In this document: piece after piece, positions 6,594 to 11,839 of the stretch
Layout: each line of letters opens with the position of its first letter
How positions within the stretch are numbered: position 1 is the stretch's first letter
From: JADJLQ01 sp031417835
GTDB lineage: Bacteria > Bacteroidota > Bacteroidia > Chitinophagales > Saprospiraceae
Direction: 5' to 3'
NCBI GenBank assembly: GCA_031417835.1
Contig: JANOWJ010000102.1
Location: forward strand, 1 to 11,839
DNA length: 11,839 nt
Position numbers and translations under genes: made by a program
Notes under the pieces: model-generated
What the model was told of the DNA's origin: nothing
What the model saw: the letters and a program-made list of their open reading frames with translations, nothing else
Databases searched by the model: none

Positions 6594-6992
6594 ATGAATA
6601 ATACATTTATACTTCGACTAGCGGTGGCCATCATCTTACTGACACACAGTATACCCGGGATGTTGAATCATGGAGTTCACGATTTTGGAAATTTATTTTT
6701 AAATGAAATTGGATTTGCCCCTTATGGCGTACCGATAGCGTGGCTTATAAAATTATCGCATGTGGTTTGCGCAGTATTGTTTTTAATGGATAAGTATATC
6801 AAGCCGGCGGCTATCCTTACGATCATCGTACTCCTGGCAGGGATTGTTTTAGTCCATATGAAAGATGGCTGGTTTGTAGTAGGTGGAGGCCGGAATGGTA
6901 TAGAGTATAATTTTTTATTGATTTGTGTGCTGTTGACTTTCATATTTCCTGGAGGGATTACTTTGAGAAAGGCCTTAGCGAGGCGCCTGTAA
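6594..6992 (+). CDS. DoxX-like small membrane protein
   Basis: A 132-residue inner-membrane protein with four hydrophobic helices (about 5-23, 45-65, 70-88, 103-120). The pattern fits the DoxX family (PF07681/PF13564): an early helix with HSIPGMLNHG, then GVPIAWLIKLSHVVCAVLF, and the C-terminal hallmark HMKDGWFVVGGGRNGIEYN, close to the family's 'HxxxGWF...GGxEYNxLLI'. DoxX-like proteins are quinone-associated or redox-stress membrane subunits in some species; most members, like this one, have no defined role. The length is ordinary. The start at 6594 is 20 bases after the palindrome. Its promoter was not recognised, so it may depend on read-through from the phosphatase gene. The 78-base gap to the next gene permits but does not prove co-transcription. 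Confidence 0.82.
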   Translation: MNNTFILRLAVAIILLTHSIPGMLNHGVHDFGNLFLNEIGFAPYGVPIAWLIKLSHVVCAVLFLMDKYIKPAAILTIIVLLAGIVLVHMKDGWFVVGGGRNGIEYNFLLICVLLTFIFPGGITLRKALARRL

Positions 6993-7070
6993 AGACCAAG
7001 AGGCACATCGCATCTGAATCAAAAAAACACTTACCTTCATGCAATCACCAAATTCATAAATAATATTCCG

Positions 7071-8021
7071 ATGGATCGTCGCACGTTTGTCAAATCATCT
7101 TCTATTGTGGTAGCTGCTAGCGGACTTGGACTAAAAGCTAAGGAAAAACCGTTGGTTGTAGAGCGCAAATTTAAATTGGCACTCAACCCCGGCATTATCG
7201 GCGTGAAGGCCAATCTTCAAGAAGCCATAGACTATGCTATAAAATATGGCTACGAAGCAGTCAGTCCCTATGTCAATGAAACACTAAAATTCTCTGATAG
7301 TCAAATCTCTGAAGTAGTAGCTAAAGCCCAGACCCACAAGCTGGATTGGGATTCGATCAATATACCGGTGGAGTATCGGCAGAGTAAAACTAAATTTAAT
7401 GATGACTTCAAAGGCTTGAAAAAGTTTGTTCAAACCATGGAAAAAATGGGAGCGACTCGCATCAATACCTGGATCATATCCTCATCCCGCGATCTAACCT
7501 ACTCTGAAAACATGAAACAAATGGCCTATCGGCTCAGCGAATGTGCCAAAGTCATGAAAGATCATGGAGTCCGGCTGGGATTGGAATATCTAGGCATGCG
7601 TACCTTACTCACTGCCAATCGATATCCATTTGTATGCTCCCTAAAAGAATGCAAAGAGCTTATAGCCAACATTGGCGAAAGTAATGTAGGCGTCGTATTA
7701 GATACATTTCATTGGTACTGTGCAGATGATAAAGGCGATGATATCCGTACGCTCCGCGCCGAAGATGTCACGCTTGTAGATCTTAATGATGCACGGACAG
7801 GATTTACCAGAATAGAGCAACAGGATGGCAAAAGAGAACTGCCTATGGCTACGGGCGTCATCAATACTCAAGAGTTTTTACAAGGCGTGCTCGATATCGG
7901 ATTTGATGGACCACTTCGTTCAGAACCATTCAATCAAGTCCTGAATGATATGGATAATGATGTTGCACTAAAGGTGAATATGGACGCCTTGAAAAAGGCA
8001 TTGGGCACTGTCGGGCTCTGA
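7071..8021 (+). CDS. Tat-exported sugar phosphate isomerase/epimerase-like TIM barrel
   Basis: A 316-residue protein of the xylose-isomerase-like TIM-barrel family (AP_endonuc_2, PF01261), which covers hydroxypyruvate isomerase-, IolE/IolI- and tagatose epimerase-like enzymes. The N-terminus MDRRTFVKSSSIVVAASGLG is a twin-arginine export signal (RRTFVK, residues 3-8), common for this family in Bacteroidota. The mature domain starts near 34 (KFKLALNPG). Likely metal-site residues by position are Glu 172 (GLEYLG), Asp 211 with His 214 (VVLDTFHW), the VDLND stretch at 236-240 and Glu 285 (LRSEPF), matching the E-D-H-E layout of the family. It probably isomerises, epimerises or cleaves a ketose or keto-sugar in the periplasm; no specific substrate can be read. 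Such proteins often accompany Gfo/Idh/MocA dehydrogenases and ThuA, both decayed on the left of this window. The first ATG supplies the Tat motif and is therefore the start. Confidence 0.87.
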   Translation: MDRRTFVKSSSIVVAASGLGLKAKEKPLVVERKFKLALNPGIIGVKANLQEAIDYAIKYGYEAVSPYVNETLKFSDSQISEVVAKAQTHKLDWDSINIPVEYRQSKTKFNDDFKGLKKFVQTMEKMGATRINTWIISSSRDLTYSENMKQMAYRLSECAKVMKDHGVRLGLEYLGMRTLLTANRYPFVCSLKECKELIANIGESNVGVVLDTFHWYCADDKGDDIRTLRAEDVTLVDLNDARTGFTRIEQQDGKRELPMATGVINTQEFLQGVLDIGFDGPLRSEPFNQVLNDMDNDVALKVNMDALKKALGTVGL

Positions 8022-8182
8022 GGCTTATTTTAGGACGACACACAAAGTCAAATCACATTACAGCCGTCTAGGTCATTATTTTTTATTGGATTAAAATTTG
8101 GCACCTAAGCCCATTCCATACCTCCACGGCTTGCTTTATTCGAGATAGCCTTAAGCCTTTGTTCTATTTAAGACCTCTAGGA

Positions 8183-8208
8183 TTGTTACACCATTTGCAC
8201 TAATTTTG
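8183..8208 (+). promoter_or_regulatory. Promoter of the GH5 gene, predicting a leaderless mRNA
   Basis: TAATTTTG at 8201-8208 matches the Bacteroidota -7 consensus TAnnTTTG exactly. A TTG at 8183-8185 could serve as -33 element, though the 15-base spacing is shorter than usual. The box ends four bases before the ATG at 8213, so transcription should begin at about 8212-8213 and the mRNA would carry no ribosome binding site. Confidence 0.5.
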
Positions 8209-8212
8209 TCCA

Positions 8213-9937
8213 ATGAGTTATAGATCAATACTATCCACAGCCCTCTTTTGCTCGATTTCAATCCTAGTTGGCATTGCACAGCCCACCGTTTTTGAGATCA
8301 ATAAAAGCCTTGGCAAAGGGATCAATATGGGCAACATGTTTGAAGCTCCATCTGAGACCGAATGGGGCAATCCTTTCCGGGATGATTATTTTAAACGTAT
8401 CGCTGACTTGGGCTTTAATCATGTACGTATCCCGATACGTTGGGATGTAGCGGCCCGAGCATTACAATCAGCTCCTTACACCATCAACGCCAGTTTTTTT
8501 GAGCGCATAAAGTATGTCATAGACAAAGCCTTGGCTGAAAATCTATATGTCATCATCAATATGCATCACCACAACGACCTTTTTCAAAATCCGGATGGCA
8601 TCAAACCACGATTTATAAGCCAGTGGACCCAGATCGCCGCGTATTTTAAAGCATATGACCATCGCTTGCTCTTTGAGGTGATGAATGAACCAAATACCGG
8701 ACTGAACGCCACCAAGTGGAATACTTTTTTTAAGGATGCATTGACCGAAATCCGCAAAACCAATTCGACGCGGGCTGTGCTCATGGGTACTTCTCCTTGG
8801 GGTGGCTTGGCCGGTGTAGCTGATATGGTCTTGCCTGACGATAATTATACGATCATCACAATCCATTATTATGAGCCATTTGCTTTCACCCATCAAGGCG
8901 CCGAGTGGGTCACCGGAGCGGATGCCTGGTTAGGGACTAAGTGGGAAAATACAACCTTGGAGCGCGATGAGGTTGCTTCTTCATTTGCTTTTGTAAAAGC
9001 GTTCGCCAAAGATAAAAACAAACCCATCCACATCGGGGAGTTTGGGGCATATAGCCGCGCAGACCTAGATAGCCGGATTAAATGGTCCAATTTTTTGGCA
9101 CGCTGGTTTGAGTCTCAGGGATTTAGCTGGAACTACTGGGAGTGGAGCGCAGGCTTTGGTATTTTTAACCCATCGACCAATCAATACAATACTACATTGG
9201 CCGATGCTCTGTTAAAGACTCCTCTGTTGCCTGCAAAAATGCAAACTACGGTCACGGTGTTTGAAGGCAATTTTGGACCTGCTGATGGCTGGAATCTCCA
9301 AGTACAATCACCTGCTTCTGCTACTTTAAGTCAAGCCAATGGCACGGGTACGATTGATGTGACCAATGCCAGCAATGAAACATGGCATATACAGTTGGTC
9401 AAAGCTCCCATCGCCCTCAAAAAAAATAGCCGTTACGTGGTCACAGTCAAAGCTTCCGCTAATGTCCCCGTATCGATCACCAATTATATCGGCAAAAACG
9501 GCAGCCCATGGAACAGTTATTCCGGATATAAATCCCTTTCATTGACGACGACCCTTTCTGAACAGATCTATAGTTTTGAAATGGCATCGCCTACAGATGA
9601 TCTTGCGCGTGTTGTGTTTGATTTGGGCTCTAAAGTGGCTAAGATTACGATAGCCAGTATTAAAGTCGAAGAAATCAAAGATGTGATATCGGGTTCTCAA
9701 GATGTCGCGTTATATGACAAAATCAAAATTTCTCCTAATCCGGTCAATGATTATTTTACACTGACAGGTGTAGACGATCAGGTCACGGTCACCATCAATG
9801 ATGTACAGGGACGAGTCGTAAAAGCATTGAAGTTTAATAACAATAAGGTATATGTAGGAGATCTGGGGAGTGGTATGTATCTATTGAGGTCTACAGGGAA
9901 AAATGGGTATTGGGTCAAAAAACTGATCAAACAATGA
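8213..9937 (+). CDS. Secreted GH5 endoglucanase-like glycosidase with CBM-like region and T9SS tail
   Basis: A 574-residue protein. Residues 1-22 are a Sec signal peptide (ALFCSISILVGIA|Q). Residues about 28-340 are a glycoside hydrolase family 5 TIM barrel: GKGINMGNMFE (35-44), VRIPIRW (71-77), NMHHH (116-120), the acid/base Glu 159 in VMNEPN, HYY at 218-220, the nucleophile Glu 276 in HIGEFGAY, and WNYWEW at 306-311. All catalytic landmarks are present. It resembles cellulase/endo-1,4-beta-glucanase subfamilies; other beta-glucans or mannan cannot be excluded. Residues about 345-485 form a beta-rich region (FEGNFGPADGWNL, then NETWHIQL) resembling a CBM4/9-type carbohydrate-binding domain. 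Residues about 500-574 are a type A T9SS sorting domain (KISPNPVNDYFTL, then GSGMYLLRS and VKKLIKQ), so the enzyme is probably exported by the type IX system to the surface or medium. It is a stand-alone gene: no SusC/SusD pair is in the window. Confidence 0.92.
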   Translation: MSYRSILSTALFCSISILVGIAQPTVFEINKSLGKGINMGNMFEAPSETEWGNPFRDDYFKRIADLGFNHVRIPIRWDVAARALQSAPYTINASFFERIKYVIDKALAENLYVIINMHHHNDLFQNPDGIKPRFISQWTQIAAYFKAYDHRLLFEVMNEPNTGLNATKWNTFFKDALTEIRKTNSTRAVLMGTSPWGGLAGVADMVLPDDNYTIITIHYYEPFAFTHQGAEWVTGADAWLGTKWENTTLERDEVASSFAFVKAFAKDKNKPIHIGEFGAYSRADLDSRIKWSNFLARWFESQGFSWNYWEWSAGFGIFNPSTNQYNTTLADALLKTPLLPAKMQTTVTVFEGNFGPADGWNLQVQSPASATLSQANGTGTIDVTNASNETWHIQLVKAPIALKKNSRYVVTVKASANVPVSITNYIGKNGSPWNSYSGYKSLSLTTTLSEQIYSFEMASPTDDLARVVFDLGSKVAKITIASIKVEEIKDVISGSQDVALYDKIKISPNPVNDYFTLTGVDDQVTVTINDVQGRVVKALKFNNNKVYVGDLGSGMYLLRSTGKNGYWVKKLIKQ

Positions 9938-9951
9938 TGCCCCGTTTGATC
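9925..9951 (+). terminator. Weak hairpin spanning the GH5 stop codon
   Basis: GATCAAAC (9925-9932) and GTTTGATC (9944-9951) form an 8-bp perfect stem around an 11-base loop that contains the TGA stop at 9935-9937; a bulged CTG/CAG pair could extend it. There is no T-run. It may mark the mRNA 3' end or be coincidental. Confidence 0.25.
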
Positions 9952-10043
9952 TCAGCTAAAAAATGAATGCAAGAACAAAGGGGTCAGGAGCAAAAGAATA
10001 AAACAACATACCCTCTCAATACAGCGATGAACCAACGGATTTC

Positions 10044-10073
10044 TTGATATTCACATGAATGCATGTACATTCG
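10044..10073 (+). promoter_or_regulatory. Possible promoter inside the nominal start of the NTF2-like lipoprotein gene
   Basis: TTG at 10044-10046, 19 bases, then TACATTCG at 10066-10073 (one mismatch to TAnnTTTG). Predicted transcription start is about 10077, after the first ATG (10063) but before the second in-frame ATG at 10093. This favours the second ATG as the real start. Confidence 0.3.
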
Positions 10074-10092
10074 CTTATTATTCGTTGTGGCT

Positions 10093-10941
10093 ATGAATCA
10101 ATCAAATAAAGGACTCTCTGCAATTAAGAAAGTTGATTTTAGAAATGGACTACTGATATTTAATTATGTAGTACTATTACTATTTCTAAGTTGTACCGAA
10201 AGACCAAGGCCCAATGTGGTTATTAAGCCAGCCGTCGAGACTAAACCGACATCGACTTTATTCGATCTGGTTCCTATCTCGGACCAATCAGAATTTAAAA
10301 ACTTAAACCCAGATTCATTAGCCTCTGTATTTGCCAATCATGCAGTATGGCTTGAATCAAATGGTCTGACATTGCAGGGTACAGCTATTATCGTAAGCCA
10401 CTTAAAGGCATCAACACTTCGGATAGATTCTGTAGCCCGCTCATATGTCACTGTAGCTAACAGCGATTCGACTTATCGATATGAGTTGGGCTCTTACTGG
10501 ACTCAAGATGACGCGGTATACAAATATCTGATGATACTAAAGATGTCAGAACCTTTTCCTATGATTGAATTACTGTTTACCGCCCCTTCATCGCCTAGTA
10601 CCGCGGATACAGTCCTTTTAAATACTCGCCGTCATCAATGGATGGCATTATGCAATAGACATCAAGTAAAACCGTTGGTAGATCAATTGTATACTGAGCA
10701 GGCCATCTATTTTAATCATAAACCGCTGGTGATCGGTAGAGCGGATATCATCAAAGAATATGAGTATATGAATAATAAAAAGTATTATATATTTCTAAAA
10801 CCAATTCATATTGAATCAATTAATGATCGATTGATTTTTGAAATAGGTCAAGGTGGAGGCTCTTTTCAAGGTAAATATATTTTGATATGGTATAAAACTG
10901 ATGATGGAACTTGGAGAGTGATGATGGATTCAAACATCTGA
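10093..10941 (+). CDS. Lipoprotein with two NTF2-like (SnoaL/DUF4440-like) halves
   Basis: The frame is open from an ATG at 10063 (292 residues), but the start at 10093 (282 residues) is preferred. It gives a shorter n-region before the lipoprotein signal FNYVVLLLFLSC (Cys 44 in long numbering), and a promoter-like box overlaps the first ATG. After a Pro-rich linker come two similar alpha+beta halves. The first (about 75-165) contains FANHAVWLESNGLTLQG and a beta strand pair around YELGSYWTQDDAVYKYLMIL. The second (about 185-292) contains LVDQLYTEQAIYFNHKPLVI, GRADIIKEY and the ending YILIWYKTDDGTWRVMMDSN, which is the usual C-terminal strand of DUF4440/SnoaL-like proteins. Members of this fold are ligand-binding or isomerase-like pockets, mostly uncharacterised. 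Membrane anchoring is likely. No partner or substrate can be inferred from the neighbours. Confidence 0.7.
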   Translation: MNQSNKGLSAIKKVDFRNGLLIFNYVVLLLFLSCTERPRPNVVIKPAVETKPTSTLFDLVPISDQSEFKNLNPDSLASVFANHAVWLESNGLTLQGTAIIVSHLKASTLRIDSVARSYVTVANSDSTYRYELGSYWTQDDAVYKYLMILKMSEPFPMIELLFTAPSSPSTADTVLLNTRRHQWMALCNRHQVKPLVDQLYTEQAIYFNHKPLVIGRADIIKEYEYMNNKKYYIFLKPIHIESINDRLIFEIGQGGGSFQGKYILIWYKTDDGTWRVMMDSNI

Positions 10942-11033
10942 GCTAAAGCAGGACTCTTCATGCTTATTCCCAATAATATCGTTCTATGGATTAACTAAAA
11001 GAAATCATTTTTTTCTTGAGAGTATAACCTTAT

Positions 11034-11066
11034 TTGTTTTATTTAAAAACAATGTTCTTACAAGAA
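11034..11066. terminator. A+T-rich hairpins between convergent genes
   Basis: TTGTTTT (11034-11040) and AAAACAA (11046-11052) pair around ATTTA, and TTCTTACAAGAA follows at about 11055-11066. They sit in the 136-base gap between the convergent lipoprotein and AbiEii-like genes, where a bidirectional terminator is expected. The stems have low G+C and would be weak, so the evidence is mainly positional. Confidence 0.3.
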
Positions 11067-11077
11067 TAAATGAGTTT

Positions 11078-11704
11078 TTATTTTAAATAATCATTTACTT
11101 TGCCCTGAATAAATTTTTGAACTCCTTTCCAGGTTTGTTTTTTGAGACTGATCGGATCTTCACTTTCTGCTGCATCTGCAAAAAAGGTGATCGCTTGTGG
11201 TACGGTGATCAGGAGATGTTGACTTGAAAACTTTTCGTTATGAAAATCAATAAAATTTTGTATCGTATAATGTTTTAAAAGCTCGGCGATATCCCAAAAG
11301 TCCTTTTTTTTTGCGCGACCTAAGACGGCCTGCACTTTCATGGCTATAATATCTTCGACCGAATACATTCGGATGTCTTGAAGATGTTGTATTGGCCGGA
11401 TCAAAGGATGTGGATTTCGAATGATATCGACTTTGACATTATCTATATAACAAAAAATGCCGAATCGAGGTGGTTTTTCCTCTACGATAAATTTTTCTTT
11501 AAATTTTTTTTTCAGTGCTTTTATTATTTGATCATTTTCAAATGGTTTATTCGAAAACAAATCCAAGTCTTCTGATTTTCGATGCCCGTATATTAAAGAT
11601 AAAGCGGTTCCGCCGACTAAAGAAAATATCTTTAAATCAGGCATAGCCATAAGTTCCTCTAATATGGTAAAAGTGTGGGGTTCGACTGTCTCAAGGTATA
11701 ACAT
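11078..11704 (-). CDS. AbiEii-type nucleotidyltransferase, putative type IV toxin
   Basis: A 208-residue cytoplasmic protein of the AbiEii/AbiGii toxin family (PF08843). These proteins are DNA polymerase beta-like nucleotidyltransferases; some characterised relatives modify tRNA 3' ends and arrest growth or abort phage infection. Motif I is LVGGTALSLIYGHRKSEDLD (29-48), with GG at 31-32 and the metal-binding aspartates 46 and 48. Motif II is probably the Asp 93 strand (VKVDII). Further conserved stretches are EDIIAMKVQAVLGRAKKKDF (117-136) with Lys 123 and FWDIAELL (136-143). Length fits the short Bacteroidota subfamily. The ATG at 11704 gives the expected subfamily opening (MLYLETVEP), so it is the start even though it lies 46 bases inside the upstream gene. 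The overlap implies translational coupling with that gene, the probable antitoxin or regulator. Both genes run opposite to their neighbours. Confidence 0.88.
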   Translation of the reverse strand: MLYLETVEPHTFTILEELMAMPDLKIFSLVGGTALSLIYGHRKSEDLDLFSNKPFENDQIIKALKKKFKEKFIVEEKPPRFGIFCYIDNVKVDIIRNPHPLIRPIQHLQDIRMYSVEDIIAMKVQAVLGRAKKKDFWDIAELLKHYTIQNFIDFHNEKFSSQHLLITVPQAITFFADAAESEDPISLKKQTWKGVQKFIQGKVNDYLK

Positions 11705-11839
11705 CGGAAATCAGTTATAGGTCTATCAATCACTGCGCTAGCCAAATACATTCTTGTCTCGGGCAAGAATTTAGCGTTTAATAAGGCTTCGCGCACTTTA
11801 TCATCACCATAATACCGCCGACAATTACGAATGTCCTCG
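11659..11839 (-). CDS. Probable AbiEii partner (DUF6922-like), C-terminal 59 residues
   Basis: A frame open from the window edge ends at the TAG at 11661-11659 and encodes 59 residues. It includes EDIRNCRRYYGDDKVREALL, NAKFLPETRMYLASAVIDRP, ITDFRCYTLRQSNPT and a final LLPY. The 'RYYGDxxVREALL...L...T..Y.A.....P..DFRCY..RQSNPT' layout resembles the small proteins encoded directly before AbiEii-like genes in many Bacteroidota (DUF6922-type; named from memory, moderate confidence). It is not the winged-helix AbiEi antitoxin in the part visible. Its last 46 bases overlap the start of the nucleotidyltransferase gene in another frame, a strong sign that the two form one functional pair. The N-terminus lies outside the window. 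Confidence 0.7.
   Translation of the reverse strand, partial: EDIRNCRRYYGDDKVREALLNAKFLPETRMYLASAVIDRPITDFRCYTLRQSNPTLLPY

Noticed and set aside
6303..7006. Minus-strand frames opposite the end of the phosphatase gene and the DoxX-like gene
   Set aside because: The first reads straight through the palindrome and the second is antisense to the DoxX hallmark region; neither has a recognisable motif or start context.
8543..9090. Minus-strand frames of 65-117 codons opposite the GH5 domain
   Set aside because: They cover the catalytic motifs of GH5 in antisense, and their sequences look like ordinary reverse-strand shadows.
10063..10092. First in-frame ATG of the NTF2-like lipoprotein gene as translation start
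   Set aside because: It would put 43 residues before the lipobox cysteine and overlaps a promoter-like box. The ATG at 10093 fits a lipoprotein signal better, although the longer form is not excluded.
1..11839. CRISPR arrays, tRNA or rRNA genes, complete insertion sequences
   Set aside because: No regularly spaced direct repeats, no tRNA T-loop/acceptor pattern and no transposase motif were seen on reading both strands by eye; weak or degenerate RNAs could still be missed.

Overview
The window looks like a chromosome segment from a Bacteroidota bacterium, most likely an environmental Saprospiraceae- or Chitinophagales-type organism (the family level is inference). The signs are a type IX secretion C-terminal sorting domain on a secreted glycosidase, several TAnnTTTG-type -7 promoter boxes, start codons without Shine-Dalgarno sequences, A+T-rich spacers, and typical Bacteroidota families: a DUF6797/cytochrome c sorbosone-dehydrogenase-like lipoprotein, ThuA, and a Tat-exported sugar isomerase-like protein. 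No rRNA, tRNA, CRISPR array or complete mobile element is visible.

Left block, minus strand (about 1-3851). In transcription order it holds the wreck of a Gfo/Idh/MocA-type dehydrogenase (3553-3851, at least four frame breaks, C-terminal two thirds missing), an intact 902-residue cytochrome c / DUF6797 / beta-propeller lipoprotein (628-3336), a ThuA-like gene broken by a one-base homopolymer shift and truncated after about 60 residues (366-615), an unrelated-looking C-terminal peptide fused to the break (331-398), and the start of a small lipoprotein gene that leaves the window (1-197). Gfo/Idh/MocA, ThuA and PQQ-type propeller/cytochrome proteins commonly occur together in sugar-oxidation loci of Bacteroidota, Planctomycetes and Verrucomicrobia. 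This block therefore reads as such a locus caught in decay, with one large gene still open.

Middle block, plus strand (4059-10941). It holds an AI-2E-family permease with a GTG start, a PhoD-like metallophosphatase, a 36-bp perfect palindrome, a DoxX-like membrane protein, a Tat-exported sugar phosphate isomerase/epimerase-like TIM barrel, a secreted GH5 endoglucanase-like enzyme with a carbohydrate-binding-like region and a T9SS tail, and a lipoprotein with two NTF2-like (SnoaL/DUF4440-like) halves. The spacers of 60-190 bases suggest several short transcription units rather than one operon. The GH5 gene has a consensus -7 box only four bases before its ATG, predicting a leaderless or nearly leaderless mRNA.

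Right block, minus strand (11078-11839). It holds an AbiEii-type nucleotidyltransferase (toxin family of type IV toxin-antitoxin systems), overlapping by 46 bases the 3' end of a partial gene that is probably its cognate partner. The partner resembles DUF6922-type proteins rather than the classical AbiEi antitoxin.

The most noteworthy content is two pseudogenes hidden in apparently intergenic sequence, the broken sugar-oxidation locus they imply, the non-canonical AbiEii pair, and the predicted leaderless glycosidase promoter. I see no clearly new multi-gene system.
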